DNA of 45,636 bases. Source: an uncultured Ignavibacterium sp. (GTDB lineage: Bacteria; Bacteroidota; Ignavibacteria; Ignavibacteriales; Ignavibacteriaceae). Under the pieces are notes generated by a model, which was not told where the DNA came from, made no database searches, and was given only the letters and a program-made list of their open reading frames with translations. The DNA is taken from the NCBI GenBank assembly GCA_937125135.1, contig CAKZLD010000087.1, positions 1-45,636 of the forward strand. The letters run 5' to 3'. This document shows positions 34,001 through 44,990 of the stretch, in pieces; positions within the stretch are counted from its first letter, which is position 1; the number at the start of each line of letters is the position of its first letter. The position numbers and the translations under genes were made by a program.

Positions 34001-35324
34001 CATTAAAGAGTATCGTTTAATTGAATCTGGTGATAATATTCTTATTTCTTTAAGTGGTGGAAGTGATTCAGTATTTCTTTTGAATTTTCTCTTTAAGTAT
34101 AAAGACAAGTATAAAATAACATTAGCTGCCTTTCACCTAAATCATTTGTTAAGAAAAGAATCTTCATCAGACCAAAGATTTTCACAACAAATTTGTTCCC
34201 AACTAAGATTACCGTTTTTCACAACTAATAAGAATGTTAAAATTTATGCTAGAAGGAATAAACTTTCTATTGAAGAAGCTGGCAGAAATCTAAGATATAA
34301 ATGCTTAAAAGAATTTGCTGATAAATATTCTTTTAATAAAATTGCCACAGCTCATAATCTTGATGATAATGCTGAGACAGTTTTATTGAACCTGATAAAA
34401 GGGAAAGGATTAAGGTCTATTTCTGGTATTCCGATTAAACACGAAAACATTATCAGACCGATTATGTGTTTAACTAAATCAGAGATAGAAAAATATCTCA
34501 GATTGAACAAAATTGATTTTGTTGAAGACCTGTCAAATCAAAGTGATATTTATGAAAGAAACTATTTAAGATTAAAAATCGTTCCTGAATTATTAAAAAA
34601 ATTCAACAAAAATCTCAGTAATTCAATTTTCCAGACTTCTAAAATTTTAGAAGGATTTTTGGAATTATTTGATAAAATTTTAATTGAAAAATATTATGAT
34701 TTAGTTAGTCTGACAGATGGAGATTTAATTCTGAAATTGAATTCATTTTATCAGGAAAACAAAATTATTCAGACAGAAATAATCCGTCGTGTTTTATTAG
34801 AAGAGCTTAAGATTGAGCCAACTTTTAAAATTATTTCTGACATACTAAATCTGGTTCGATTACAAATTGGAAAAAAGATCAGTATATCGGATGAATATCA
34901 AGTTATTAGGGAAAGAAATTTATTAAGATTTACAAAGAGCAATGAAAAAAAATCTGTTCATATCAAAGTAAGAGTTGGAAATACATATTCAATCAATAAT
35001 CAGATTATTTCAGTTAAGAAATCAAAAAAGACAATGCTTGATACTAATCCAAATAATGAATTAATTGATGCAGATAAAATTGTTGGCAACTTGATCATTA
35101 GAAACTGGAAGGAAGGAGACAGGTTCATTCCACTTGGTATGAAAGGAAGTAAAAAAGTTTCAGATTTTCTGACTGATGCTAAAATTTCTGTCAAAGAAAG
35201 AGTTTTAGTTCTTACAGATGATGAAAAAATCTTAAGTGTTATTGGTCATAGAATTGATGATAGAGTTAAAATTTCAAACGACACAAAAAATTTTTATAAA
35301 ATTGAGATAAAAAATGGAAACTGA
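33951..35324 (+). CDS. tilS: TilS tRNA(Ile) lysidine synthetase
   Basis: The ligase attaches lysine to C34 of the AUA-reading tRNA(Ile). The PP-loop SGGSDS at residues 35-40, AAFHLNHLLRKESSSDQRF, IATAHNLDDNAETVLLNLIKGKGLRSISGI and the C-terminal substrate-binding part (VGNLIIRNWKEGDRFIPLGMKGSKKVSDFL) are canonical. Length of 457 residues is standard. The gene order tilS-hpt-ftsH is found in many bacteria. It overlaps ribE by eight bases and hpt by 11 bases. Confidence 0.97.
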   Translation: MNNSAFNKTIEQKLIKFIKEYRLIESGDNILISLSGGSDSVFLLNFLFKYKDKYKITLAAFHLNHLLRKESSSDQRFSQQICSQLRLPFFTTNKNVKIYARRNKLSIEEAGRNLRYKCLKEFADKYSFNKIATAHNLDDNAETVLLNLIKGKGLRSISGIPIKHENIIRPIMCLTKSEIEKYLRLNKIDFVEDLSNQSDIYERNYLRLKIVPELLKKFNKNLSNSIFQTSKILEGFLELFDKILIEKYYDLVSLTDGDLILKLNSFYQENKIIQTEIIRRVLLEELKIEPTFKIISDILNLVRLQIGKKISISDEYQVIRERNLLRFTKSNEKKSVHIKVRVGNTYSINNQIISVKKSKKTMLDTNPNNELIDADKIVGNLIIRNWKEGDRFIPLGMKGSKKVSDFLTDAKISVKERVLVLTDDEKILSVIGHRIDDRVKISNDTKNFYKIEIKNGN

Positions 35325-35862
35325 GAATTCAATTATTGTTAATGGTGAAAAGTTCATCTGTTATATCACTGAAGAACAAATACAAAAAAGAATTTCTGAA
35401 TTAGCTGATGAAATTTCACGAGATTATGCTGGTAAGATTCCTATTTTTATCGGTGTATTAAATGGTTCTTTTATTTTTATGGCAGATTTGTTAAAGAAAA
35501 TTTCAATTGAATCTGAAGTTGATTTTTTCAAGCTATCGAGCTATGGTGATTCAAAAATTTCATCTGGTCAGGTTAAAATGGTTAAAGATCTTAATTGTGA
35601 TCCAAATGGAAGAGATATAATTATTGTTGAAGATATTGTTGATACAGGATTATCAATAAAGTACATCGAAGAAATTTTTGAGAACTATCATCCCAATAGT
35701 ATGAGGGTAGTTACACTTCTGTTAAAGCCAGAAAGACTTAAATATGAAGTAAAAATTGATTATATTGGATTTAAGATTCCAAGCCAGTTTGTTATTGGTT
35801 ATGGACTTGATTATCAACAGAAGTATAGAAATTTGCCCTCAATTTATATTTTAAGCGAATGA
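35314..35862 (+). CDS. hpt: Hypoxanthine phosphoribosyltransferase
   Basis: A purine-salvage enzyme making IMP and GMP from free bases and PRPP. The phosphoribosyl-pyrophosphate-binding motif is [14 protein letters not shown], the dipeptide region is [14 protein letters not shown], and the purine-binding segment is [28 protein letters not shown]. Length of 182 residues is standard. It lies between tilS and ftsH, overlapping tilS by 11 bases and leaving 13 bases to ftsH. Confidence 0.96.
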   Translation: METENSIIVNGEKFICYITEEQIQKRISELADEISRDYAGKIPIFIGVLNGSFIFMADLLKKISIESEVDFFKLSSYGDSKISSGQVKMVKDLNCDPNGRDIIIVEDIVDTGLSIKYIEEIFENYHPNSMRVVTLLLKPERLKYEVKIDYIGFKIPSQFVIGYGLDYQQKYRNLPSIYILSE

Positions 35863-35875
35863 TGGAGTTATTATA

Positions 35876-37948
35876 ATGGATAAAAAGTATCATAATTTTT
35901 TTAATGGAGATGATAATAAACGAGGAAATTCTCCTAAAAGAAATAATAATGAACCAAATAAGCCTGATGAAAATTTTGACTGGTCAAAAATTATTAGAAT
36001 GGTATTCGGTTGGGGTGCAGTAATTGTAGCAGCTGTTATCATTATGCAGCTTTTTCGCTCAGGTGCTGAAAATTATGTAGAAATATCTTACGGTGAATAT
36101 GAAAAATTATTAAATCAACCAGGAAAAATTCTTTCTGCAAAGGTTACCAAAAAAGATATCAATGACTATTTCTTTCAGGCAGAACTGAATTCAGAAACAA
36201 CTGTAAAAGTTGGAAATAGAGATGTCACCGTAAAAGCTATTTCAGTCTATATTCCTGAACCCTTGATTAAAGAGCAGGAGATTTTGTGGAAAGAGAAACA
36301 AATTGCCTATACTTTTGAAAAAGATTCAACAGAATGGTTGAATGTGATAATTGGCTTCCTTCCGTGGATTCTAATCATAGCTATTTGGATTATTATAATG
36401 AGAAGAATGCAAGGACAAGGCGGTGGAACAAGAGGAATATTTTCATTTGGAAAAAGTAAAGCAAAACTTATAACTCCATCAAGCAAAAGAGTAACATTTA
36501 AAGATGTTGCAGGTGCTGATGAAGCCAAATTAGAATTAGAAGAAATTATTGAGTTCTTAAAAGAACCATCTAAATTTCAAAAACTTGGTGGTAAAATTCC
36601 CCGTGGAGTTTTATTATTAGGACCTCCGGGAACAGGAAAAACTTTGTTAGCAAGAGCAGTTGCTGGTGAAGCTGGCGTTCCATTTTTTTCAATATCCGGA
36701 GCTGATTTTGTCGAGATGTTTGTCGGTGTAGGTGCAAGTAGAGTAAGAGATTTATTCGATCAAGGAAAGAAGCATGCACCTTGCATAATTTTTATTGATG
36801 AAATTGATGCAGTCGGAAGACATAGAGGAGCTGGTCTTGGCGGTGGACACGATGAAAGAGAACAAACTTTAAATCAGTTACTTGTTGAGATGGATGGATT
36901 TGAACAAAATAGCGGAGTTATAATTATTGCTGCGACTAATAGACCTGATGTTCTCGATCCTGCATTATTGAGACCAGGAAGATTTGATAGACAAGTTGTA
37001 GTTGATCGCCCTGATGTGAAAGGACGAGAGGGAATTTTAAAAGTTCATACTCGTAATATTCCGTTAAGTGAAAAAGTTAATCTGGAAATACTTGCTAAAG
37101 GCACTCCTGGATTAGCTGGAGCTGAATTAGCTAATTTAGTCAATGAAGCTGCTTTGCTTGCTGCCAGAAAAAATAAGAAAAAAGTTGAGATGAGTGATTT
37201 TGAAGAAGCAAAAGATAAAGTAATGATGGGAATGGAAAGAAAAAGTCTTATTATTTCTGAAGAGGAAAAGAAAACAACTGCATATCATGAAATAGGACAC
37301 GTTCTTGTTGCAAGAATGATTCCAGAAGCTGATCCGGTTCATAAAGTCACTATAATTCCTCGAGGCAGAGCTCTCGGAGTAACAAGTTATTTACCTATTG
37401 ATGAAAAACATACTTACTCAAAAGAATATCTTGAAGCAATGATAACATATGCATTAGGTGGAAGAGCAGCAGAGAAATTGATTTTCAATCATTTTACTAC
37501 CGGTGCAGGAAATGACATTGAAAAGGCAACTAATATTGCCAGAAAAATGGTATGTGAATGGGGAATGAGTGAAAAACTTGGCCCTCTTTCATATGGTGCT
37601 AAACAAGAGGAAATTTTCTTAGGTCGTGAAATTCAGAAACATAGAGATTACAGTGAAAAAACAGCTATTGAAATCGACGAAGAGGTTAAAAGCATAATTC
37701 GTAAAGCAGAAAATAGAGCGGAACAAATATTGAAGGATAATATCGAGTTACTTCATAAATTATCCAAAGAACTACTCGAACGAGAAATTCTTGATGCTGA
37801 AGAAATTGATTCAATTATTAAGGGGATGGAATTACCTCCGATAAAAAAATCAAAAGATAATTTGGAAGAAGAAATACCTGACCATGTGAAAAAGTTGATG
37901 GAACAACGAAATAAGAAGGAAACTCCTGCTGATAATGAATCGAATTAA
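35876..37948 (+). CDS. ftsH: FtsH ATP-dependent membrane zinc protease
   Basis: The hexameric membrane protease degrades misfolded and regulatory proteins. Two membrane segments (about residues 40-62 and 157-175) flank a periplasmic domain of about 90 residues. The AAA domain has Walker A GPPGTGKT at 249-256, Walker [12 protein letters not shown] and [15 protein letters not shown]. The zinc site HEIGH is at 471-475 and the AGNDIEKAT segment follows. The C-terminal tail is charged. The second-to-last position of HExGH is Ile rather than the usual Ala, a mild change. Length of 690 residues is typical. Confidence 0.98.
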   Translation: MDKKYHNFFNGDDNKRGNSPKRNNNEPNKPDENFDWSKIIRMVFGWGAVIVAAVIIMQLFRSGAENYVEISYGEYEKLLNQPGKILSAKVTKKDINDYFFQAELNSETTVKVGNRDVTVKAISVYIPEPLIKEQEILWKEKQIAYTFEKDSTEWLNVIIGFLPWILIIAIWIIIMRRMQGQGGGTRGIFSFGKSKAKLITPSSKRVTFKDVAGADEAKLELEEIIEFLKEPSKFQKLGGKIPRGVLLLGPPGTGKTLLARAVAGEAGVPFFSISGADFVEMFVGVGASRVRDLFDQGKKHAPCIIFIDEIDAVGRHRGAGLGGGHDEREQTLNQLLVEMDGFEQNSGVIIIAATNRPDVLDPALLRPGRFDRQVVVDRPDVKGREGILKVHTRNIPLSEKVNLEILAKGTPGLAGAELANLVNEAALLAARKNKKKVEMSDFEEAKDKVMMGMERKSLIISEEEKKTTAYHEIGHVLVARMIPEADPVHKVTIIPRGRALGVTSYLPIDEKHTYSKEYLEAMITYALGGRAAEKLIFNHFTTGAGNDIEKATNIARKMVCEWGMSEKLGPLSYGAKQEEIFLGREIQKHRDYSEKTAIEIDEEVKSIIRKAENRAEQILKDNIELLHKLSKELLEREILDAEEIDSIIKGMELPPIKKSKDNLEEEIPDHVKKLMEQRNKKETPADNESN

Positions 37949-38603
37949 CGATGGCACAATTTCATACAGAGATGAATTAGTTAGGAAATTAATTCATCTC
38001 TGCTCTCTTTCAATCCCTATCATATACTATTTTATTTCAAAAGAAGATGCACTTTTAATCCTGGGTATTTTGAGCTTTTTAGCTTTGATTATTGATCTTG
38101 GAAGATACAGGTTCCCAGAATTTGGTGAGCTTTTTTATAAAATTTTTGGATTTTTATTAAGAAGACATGAAAAAGATAAAGTAAAAAAGAATCTTAATGG
38201 TGCAACTTATGTTCTACTTTCAGCTTTTCTTGGAGTGTTGATTTTTCCAAAAATCATTTTTATAAATGCTTTTGCAATTTTGATTATCAGTGATACATCG
38301 GCTGCACTTATAGGGAGAAGGTTTGGTACTAAACCATTCTTGAAAAAAAGCTTGCAGGGAACTTTGGCATTTTTTATTAGTGCAATGATCGTAATAATTA
38401 TTGCACCAAAGTTAAATAATCAGGTGATGGAATTTTTTATTGGTTTTTGTGCTGCTTTAGTAGGTGCAATTGTTGAAAATATTTCAAATGATTTGGTTGA
38501 TGATAATTTATCTATACCTCTCACAATCGGTTTTTTAATGTGGGGTATGTATTTGATCTTTCTACCAGATTTAAGTGTAAACCTAATTAATGCACTAAGA
38601 TGA
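37935..38603 (+). CDS. Dolichol/phytol-kinase-like membrane protein
   Basis: A 222-residue protein with about six hydrophobic segments. An N-terminal [74 protein letters not shown] and [24 protein letters not shown] match the SEC59/VTE5 polyprenol-kinase family. The D-T-A and G-R-R-F-G segments are the usual CTP-site signature. It may phosphorylate a polyprenol or diacylglycerol-like lipid. It overlaps ftsH by 14 bases and the DUF4837 gene by four. The substrate is unknown. CdsA-type cytidylyltransferases are related in layout but differ in motif. Confidence 0.83.
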   Translation: MNRINDGTISYRDELVRKLIHLCSLSIPIIYYFISKEDALLILGILSFLALIIDLGRYRFPEFGELFYKIFGFLLRRHEKDKVKKNLNGATYVLLSAFLGVLIFPKIIFINAFAILIISDTSAALIGRRFGTKPFLKKSLQGTLAFFISAMIVIIIAPKLNNQVMEFFIGFCAALVGAIVENISNDLVDDNLSIPLTIGFLMWGMYLIFLPDLSVNLINALR

Positions 38604-39697
38604 AAAATGTGTTAAAATATTTCGTTGCTTTACTCATAATTCTTTTTGTCGGTTGCGATTCAAAAAAAAATGCATTCGGTCTTGAGGATGAAATTTATGT
38701 AGTTGCTGATTCTCTTGAATATGAAGAATTAAAGTTAGCTCTCGAATCAACTTTTGAATTGGAAATAAATACTCCTTTACCTGAAAAGCTTTTCACATTA
38801 AAATTTACTTCATTAGGAAATCTCGACAGAATTAAAAACAGAAAAAACATTGTAATTATTGCTCCTTTATCTTCAGGTTCACGAGTTTCAAATTATATAA
38901 ATTCAATTATTGATGATTCAATAAAATCTTTGTTCAGAAATACTGAAGATTTTTATCTTACTCAAAATGATCTTTGGGCGAAAAATCAAATTGTAACCGT
39001 TTTATCCGCTGAATCAATGCAGGAGCTTGAATTCAGAATTTTAAAGAATAAGGATAAACTGCTTTATGCTTATCAGAAAAAATCAAATGATAGATTAAAA
39101 GAAAGTCTCTATAACGAAAAATATGAGCGGAAGGAAATTGAAGGATTACTGCTTAGAGATTTTGGTTGGGTGATTTATGTTCAGGCAGACTTTAAACTAG
39201 CGAAAAAAGATTCTGAAAATAATTTTGTTTGGTTGAGAAGATCACCAAACAGTGATATGGAGAGATGGATATTTATTCATTGGATTGATAATGCAACTCC
39301 GGCATATCTTAATATAGATTCGATTAAAAATATTAGAAATAGAATTACTGAAAAATATTATAAAACATCAGATGATTCTGCTTTTGTGATTATAGCAAAA
39401 GATTTTTTGACTTCAAACGAAGTTAACTTCAACGGTAGATATGCAATTTTAACTCAAGGTTTGTGGGATTTGAATATAAAAGGAATGGGAGGACCATTTA
39501 TTAACTATACTTTTTATGATGAGAATTCCAGACGAATCTATATGCTCGATGGTTCTATTTATGCACCTAAATATTATAAGAGAAACTTGATTCAACAAGT
39601 GGATGTTTTGTTGCAATCATTTTTAACCAAAGAAGAACTGTCTAAAGATAGAATCGAAAAACTAATAAATTCAATTGATGAATCAGTTAAATACTAA
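38600..39697 (+). CDS. DUF4837 lipoprotein
   Basis: The 365-residue lipoprotein (FVALLIILFVGCDSKK, cysteine at 19) resembles DUF4837: DEIYVVADSLEYEELKLALESTFELEINTPLPEKLFTLKF near the start, WLRRSPNSDMERWIFIHW in the middle and FNGRYAILTQGLWDLNIKGMGGPFINYTFYDENSRRIYMLDGSIYAPKYYKRNLIQQVDVLLQSF at the end. DUF4837 proteins are widespread in Bacteroidota relatives and have no assigned reaction. The gene closes the greA operon, overlaps the kinase-like gene by four bases, and its end overlaps the convergent DUF2723 gene by 15 bases. Confidence 0.87.
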   Translation: MKNVLKYFVALLIILFVGCDSKKNAFGLEDEIYVVADSLEYEELKLALESTFELEINTPLPEKLFTLKFTSLGNLDRIKNRKNIVIIAPLSSGSRVSNYINSIIDDSIKSLFRNTEDFYLTQNDLWAKNQIVTVLSAESMQELEFRILKNKDKLLYAYQKKSNDRLKESLYNEKYERKEIEGLLLRDFGWVIYVQADFKLAKKDSENNFVWLRRSPNSDMERWIFIHWIDNATPAYLNIDSIKNIRNRITEKYYKTSDDSAFVIIAKDFLTSNEVNFNGRYAILTQGLWDLNIKGMGGPFINYTFYDENSRRIYMLDGSIYAPKYYKRNLIQQVDVLLQSFLTKEELSKDRIEKLINSIDESVKY

Positions 39698-41593
39698 ATC
39701 ACGAATTTGATTTGGGACAATAATATCAGGACTAATCTCCAAAGCTTTCTTTACATAGATTTTAGCTCGATCCTCCTTATTATTCATCCTTTCATAAATA
39801 GCCCTGTTAATTAGCATAGAAGAGACAATATTTACAATACCAGTTTGATATTTATCGTTTACTTTATCAATTCTAAAATTGAAATCTGGCAATGGAGCTT
39901 CAACATAATCGTTTGAATTAACAACTTTGAAAGTTAAAAGATAAGGAACCAAATCATATCCTTCAGGCAGACTAAATTCACCTTTTCTCATTTCATTTTC
40001 AACTAACTCAGGAGTTAAATGAAACTCTCTTTTATTAAAATTAGTTAATACAAAATTTGTCATAATTCTTCTGAAGAGAGATTCAAGCAGATTCGAATCG
40101 TATTTTTCTTTTCTTTCAAAAGGTTTTAGTGCATTAAGAAACAAATCTATCTCAGTTTTTATTCCGGATAATATGTCAGGATAGCTATTCTCAATTTGAT
40201 TATAGTACCACGACCTTCTTAAAAGTTCTTTATCAATAACAGCAATATCTTTTCTATGTCCTTCCACAAATTGAAAATAGTAGGCTGGAGAAATGAAAAA
40301 ATCCCACTGATAACCAAAAACAATTGAATTTTGTGGAAGCGAATTTAATATTGCTTTCGTGTAGTCTTCGTAGATGTAATTTTTACTCTGATTTACATTT
40401 GAATAATTAGCTAATAATTGAATTAGTGGGAATAATAAAAACGCTAATATTTTATAATTCATCCTTAAAAGTGGAATTTTTTTGATACACCAGATTATTC
40501 CAAATATTACAAAGTAACTAAGAGAGAAGTAAGATAATAGAAAATATGAATCTATATCGTTTATATCATAATTTATTGAGTAGATAATAGTAAAAACAAA
40601 AATTATAATATTAAAAATGAAAAATCTTATATGATTTTTATAAGCGTAAAACATTCCAATGATACTTAAAAACAAACTAAGATAGAATTCTTTAGGCAAA
40701 TTAGAGATAAAATAAGAAAATTGTTTTTTCGCTGAATCCATTGAAGAAAACAGCCAAACTTGATATTGAAATCCTGAAACGTGTCGCATAATTCTTTCAA
40801 GGTCAACAGGATTTCCCCAATTCAATATTGGGTTTTGTGCTGCTCTTATTGGTAGATAAGAGTAAATTAAAATTAGTAGAACGAAGAAAAAGATTACCAT
40901 TAAAAAAAGTTTACGAAATGATTTAGAATCAAATCCATTCGATAAAAAATAAAGATATGCAGTTGCTGGAAGAATCAGCAAAGTTGTCATATGATTTGAA
41001 AAACCTAATGCCAAAACTAAAGCGAAAATAAACCAGTTTTTGTTTTCAATTTTTTGAGATGTTTTTACAAAGGCAGTTAAAAGTGAGAATATTATCAAAC
41101 TGAATAATAATATCTGAAGAGAGTAAACTTCTACACTTGTGCTTTGAAACCAAAATGTTTTAGAGAAAGCTAATATTAATCCTGAAATAAATGCTACAGG
41201 AACTTTCTCATTTTCAGTTAATTCAAAAACGGCAGGACTTTTTGTTTTATTTTTTTTTCGTTTGGATGATATTTCTTCTTTACTGAAAAATTGAAGGTTA
41301 TCTAATAGATATTTAACTGAATATGTAAATAGACCAACTCCCGATGAAACCATCAGCAGTGCTAAAAAATTCATCTGAAATATTTTTGAAGAAAAGAAAG
41401 GAATTAAAGAAAATAGATATCCAATCATTGTGAAAAGCGGATATCCTGTTGGATGAGCAATTCCAAGTTTAATTTGAACAGTTGCTAATTCACCGCTGTC
41501 AATCTGAATTACGGAAGGTGCGATTGTTGTTAAATAAACTATTGCAGTTATTAAAATTGAAATCCATAAGTAATATTTAGTAAAAAATTTCAT
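39683..41593 (-). CDS. DUF2723 membrane glycosyltransferase-like protein
   Basis: A 636-residue membrane protein. The N-terminus has TTIAPSVIQIDSGELATVQIKLGIAHPTGYPLFTMIG, the hallmark of DUF2723 (TMEM260-like, probable GT-C type mannosyltransferases). About ten hydrophobic segments fill residues 1-400. A soluble tail follows and ends in a TPR-like segment (NRAIYERMNNKEDRAKIYVKKALEISPD). It probably adds a sugar from a lipid carrier to exported proteins. It begins three bases after the glnE-like gene stop, in the same direction, so the two may be cotranscribed. Confidence 0.86.
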   Translation of the reverse strand: MKFFTKYYLWISILITAIVYLTTIAPSVIQIDSGELATVQIKLGIAHPTGYPLFTMIGYLFSLIPFFSSKIFQMNFLALLMVSSGVGLFTYSVKYLLDNLQFFSKEEISSKRKKNKTKSPAVFELTENEKVPVAFISGLILAFSKTFWFQSTSVEVYSLQILLFSLIIFSLLTAFVKTSQKIENKNWFIFALVLALGFSNHMTTLLILPATAYLYFLSNGFDSKSFRKLFLMVIFFFVLLILIYSYLPIRAAQNPILNWGNPVDLERIMRHVSGFQYQVWLFSSMDSAKKQFSYFISNLPKEFYLSLFLSIIGMFYAYKNHIRFFIFNIIIFVFTIIYSINYDINDIDSYFLLSYFSLSYFVIFGIIWCIKKIPLLRMNYKILAFLLFPLIQLLANYSNVNQSKNYIYEDYTKAILNSLPQNSIVFGYQWDFFISPAYYFQFVEGHRKDIAVIDKELLRRSWYYNQIENSYPDILSGIKTEIDLFLNALKPFERKEKYDSNLLESLFRRIMTNFVLTNFNKREFHLTPELVENEMRKGEFSLPEGYDLVPYLLTFKVVNSNDYVEAPLPDFNFRIDKVNDKYQTGIVNIVSSMLINRAIYERMNNKEDRAKIYVKKALEISPDIIVPNQIRDLVFN

Positions 41594-41596
41594 AGT

Positions 41597-44374
41597 CTAA
41601 TAAAATATTTGATTGAAGGATTTTATGTTTTCACTAAGAACTATGTTTAATCTTTCTATTAAATCTTTTTCAGATGCAAAGCCCATAAGTTCTGAAAGAT
41701 ATTTATAATTTTCATCTTCATTGTTAATCCTTACACTCTTTGAACCGGATAAAATCTGATAAAAAATTTCGAAATTTTTAATGAAAAGATAATTATTTAT
41801 AATCTTATCAAATAAATTCTTCTCTGATGAAACTTCATTGAGTATCTCTAGCTTTTTTATCATAGAGAGATGAAACAAATGTTCTACTTCATTGCCGTAC
41901 TTTAAGATGTAAAAACCATTTATAAAATACAAATCAACCAATCCACCTTTTGATTTTTTGAGATTAGCAATGTAACTCGAATCAGAAACTAATCTGTTTC
42001 TCATTTTCAATAAGTCATTTTTTATTTTTCTTTCTTCCAATGAAGACACTTTATAAATAATCACATTCATTAATTCATCAAACTTTTCTTTATCGCCGGA
42101 AATAAAAATAGATTTCGTAAATGTAAGAAATTCCCAAACTTCAGCGCGGGACTTGATGTAACTGATATAATCCTGATAGTTCCAAACAAGCGGACTACTT
42201 TTACCTTCAGGTCGAAGGCGACAATCAATTTCAATTCTCAATTTTGCCTTTAAATCATTTAAAAGTTTTTGAAAATCTGATTGAACATTCGGATATTGAT
42301 CCAACTGATTTACGATAAAAACCAAATCAATATCGCTGAAGAAGTTCATCTCTTCCGAAGCAAAACTTCCTAAACCAATGATTATAAAATCATTTTGGTA
42401 TTTATTTATCAATCCTTCTTTGTCTACTAAATTTTTAATCTTATGAATGAAATAATTTGTTTGAAGTTTGTGGAATTTATCAGTGTTAATCATACCAACA
42501 AACAATTGTAATCCTGAAATGAACTTGAACAAATCAGAATTTAACTCATCAAATAATTTTTCGTCTATCTCTGCAAAAGCTTTCCGAGATATAAAAAAAT
42601 CAACTGCTTGTTTAGACTCAAGAAGATAATTGAACAATAGTGTTGATCGCTCGCAAATCTTCAGTGTTAAATTTAGTAACTCGACGTCATTTAAGTTATC
42701 GAACCAGAATATTGGAAGCGAAGATGATTTAATAATTTTCGTAAAATTATCAAGAGTTTTATCAGGGTTTTTGGATTTATCGAGATATGAAATAATTGAT
42801 TCTGAAATCTGATTGAATGAAATTACAGTTGGCTCATCAAATTTTTTTGTGTTAATAAGTCCGGTTCCAGTAGATAAGTAGTTGAAATTTGTATATGCTT
42901 TTTTCTTATCGGCAAATTTTATTTTATCAAAACTACTCTTACTATTATTTGGATTTACTATTTGATTAAAAAATGATGCATTGAATGACCTTCTGTCATT
43001 TACTTCTTTTAAGAATATATTTGAGTCAGGATAGTCTAACACATAAGATAGTTTTTCTAAAACCTCACTTGATTCAGGAATTAAGTGAGTTTGAAAATTA
43101 TTCATCAGTTGCATAAAGTGTTCAATCTTTCTGAATAAGATGTAATTTGATTTCAGGTTAGTATATTCAATTTCATCTATGAGTTTATGTCTCCAAAGTT
43201 TTCGGAGAGATTTTAATGTATTTCTTTCTCTTAAGTCTGGTTTTTTTCCACCATTAAGAAGTAGTAGTGCTTGAGTTGCAAATTCAATATCTCGAATTCC
43301 TCCAGATGATAATTTTATATTTTGCTCCGTGTTTATGTTGTTTTCAATGTTCAGCTTTAATGATTTCAGTTTTTCGATTGGTGATCTTAAAAAAGTTTTT
43401 GGATAAATTATATTTTGTATAAAGTCATTGAATCGTTTATAAAGTTTTTTATTACCGCCAAGGTAAGAATTTTTTATCAGCATCTGCTTTTCCCACTGCT
43501 CACTTTGGTTTTCATAATAATAAAGATAATTTGCGATAGTATTAATCAATTCAGAATTTCTTCCATATGGTCTTAAGCGAAAATCAATTCTGTATAAATC
43601 TCCTTTTGCAGTAATTTGAGAAGATGTACTAATAAAAAGTTTTATTGCGTTTTCGTAGATGGTATTAGAATATAAATTATTTGATAGTTGTTTATTCGAT
43701 TCCGTAAATAGTATTAGATCAATATCAGAGCTGTAATTTAATTCATTTCCACCAAGCTTACCGAGACTGATAATACAATATTCTGGTAATTTTTTCACAC
43801 CATATTTAGATTTGATTTCATCAAGGCACAGACTAAATAAATAATTACAAATTGAATTAGCTAATTGAGTTAAAAGTTCGGTTATTTTGGGAAGTGGTGC
43901 TTTAAGAAAATAATCTAAAATACCGATTCTCAATATTTCTTGCTTTTTGAAATTCCTGAGTGAATTTACTTTAGAATTAAAGTTTGAATAGTTAGTGTCA
44001 ATCCTTTTAATTGAGTTCTCAAAATATTTCTTATTCAGTTTATCAGTTAGGGTGTCAGGATTGGTAATCCAATAAAAGTAACCTGGATTTTGAACAAGTA
44101 TATCTGTCAAATAGTTGCTATAGGTAGCAATAGTCAGTAAGATTTCGATGTAATGATTGTATTTCAAGACATCACTAATAAACAAATTCAGTTGGAATTG
44201 ATTTTCGAGAATTCTTAATAAATTTATTTCCGATGACTTGGTGAAATAAAATTTAGTTAATTGAGATTCTGTTTTATAAATGAATCTTTCAATTTGATTA
44301 GAACTAACCTTTTCAGCGCAAAGTTGAAAAAATTTGGAGACAAACTCTTCTGATAATTTTTCGATTCTGTACAT
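41597..44374 (-). CDS. glnE: GlnE-like glutamine synthetase adenylyltransferase/deadenylylase
   Basis: A 925-residue protein with two nucleotidyltransferase domains. The first (about 205-220) carries SLGKLGGNELNYSSDIDLILF and the second (about 665-682) GLGSFASEEMNFFSDIDLVFIV, both with the GG/GS...DxD metal site. Helical regulatory segments lie between them (SSGGIRDIEFATQALLLLNG). This is the GlnE layout, the enzyme that adds and removes AMP on glutamine synthetase in response to nitrogen state. It is diverged from the proteobacterial protein, so it may control a different synthetase. The glutamine synthetase gene is not in the window. Confidence 0.9.
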   Translation of the reverse strand: MYRIEKLSEEFVSKFFQLCAEKVSSNQIERFIYKTESQLTKFYFTKSSEINLLRILENQFQLNLFISDVLKYNHYIEILLTIATYSNYLTDILVQNPGYFYWITNPDTLTDKLNKKYFENSIKRIDTNYSNFNSKVNSLRNFKKQEILRIGILDYFLKAPLPKITELLTQLANSICNYLFSLCLDEIKSKYGVKKLPEYCIISLGKLGGNELNYSSDIDLILFTESNKQLSNNLYSNTIYENAIKLFISTSSQITAKGDLYRIDFRLRPYGRNSELINTIANYLYYYENQSEQWEKQMLIKNSYLGGNKKLYKRFNDFIQNIIYPKTFLRSPIEKLKSLKLNIENNINTEQNIKLSSGGIRDIEFATQALLLLNGGKKPDLRERNTLKSLRKLWRHKLIDEIEYTNLKSNYILFRKIEHFMQLMNNFQTHLIPESSEVLEKLSYVLDYPDSNIFLKEVNDRRSFNASFFNQIVNPNNSKSSFDKIKFADKKKAYTNFNYLSTGTGLINTKKFDEPTVISFNQISESIISYLDKSKNPDKTLDNFTKIIKSSSLPIFWFDNLNDVELLNLTLKICERSTLLFNYLLESKQAVDFFISRKAFAEIDEKLFDELNSDLFKFISGLQLFVGMINTDKFHKLQTNYFIHKIKNLVDKEGLINKYQNDFIIIGLGSFASEEMNFFSDIDLVFIVNQLDQYPNVQSDFQKLLNDLKAKLRIEIDCRLRPEGKSSPLVWNYQDYISYIKSRAEVWEFLTFTKSIFISGDKEKFDELMNVIIYKVSSLEERKIKNDLLKMRNRLVSDSSYIANLKKSKGGLVDLYFINGFYILKYGNEVEHLFHLSMIKKLEILNEVSSEKNLFDKIINNYLFIKNFEIFYQILSGSKSVRINNEDENYKYLSELMGFASEKDLIERLNIVLSENIKSFNQIFY

Positions 44375-44456
44375 TAAAAGTTAATAACTTGATTTTATCA
44401 CTTGCTAAATATATGAATAAAGAAAATCAAGTTGCTTCTGATATGGACTGACTATT

Positions 44457-44846
44457 CTAATTATCAGCTTTTCTGGTTTTAATCATTAAGAGGTGAATAG
44501 TTACTCCAACAGCAATTAGTAAGAGTAAAATTCTGATGAGAGTATCGGATGTAAAAAAGAAAAATGAAACTAAAATCATTAACCAAAGAAAAAGAATGTT
44601 TATAATTTTTGATTTTATAGTAAGTCCACTTTTCTCTTCATAATTTTTAATATACTGACCGAAAATTTTATGGTTTCTTAGCCATTGATGAGCTTTAGGT
44701 GAACTTTTTATAAAACAAGCTGAAGCGAGTATTAAAAAAATTGTTGTTGGAAGAATTGGTAGGAAAATTCCAATTGCTCCGATTAGTACTAATAAAATAC
44801 CGCTGTAGAAATAAAAATGTTTCTGAATGTTCGAATATTCTGCCAT
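44457..44846 (-). CDS. DUF454 (YbaN-like) membrane protein
   Basis: A 129-residue inner-membrane protein with three or four hydrophobic segments. GILLVLIGAIGIFLPILPTTIFLILASACFIKSSPKAHQWLRNHKIFGQYIKNYEEKSGLTIKSKI is the clear DUF454 pattern. The function of this family is unknown; YbaN is the E. coli relative. It lies 82 bases upstream of glnE in the same direction, so shared transcription is possible, and 144 bases from the divergent thioesterase. Confidence 0.88.
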   Translation of the reverse strand: MAEYSNIQKHFYFYSGILLVLIGAIGIFLPILPTTIFLILASACFIKSSPKAHQWLRNHKIFGQYIKNYEEKSGLTIKSKIINILFLWLMILVSFFFFTSDTLIRILLLLIAVGVTIHLLMIKTRKADN

Positions 44847-44990
44847 AAAAATTTACTAAACCTTCCTAACAAAGAATTTATTAATTATTTGAAAATTGTA
44901 TCAAGCTCAAAACACCTGAAAAATAAAAAAAATTCATTGCTATATTTAATATAAAGGAATTAAGTTTTTCAATTATAAAAGGTAAATGAA

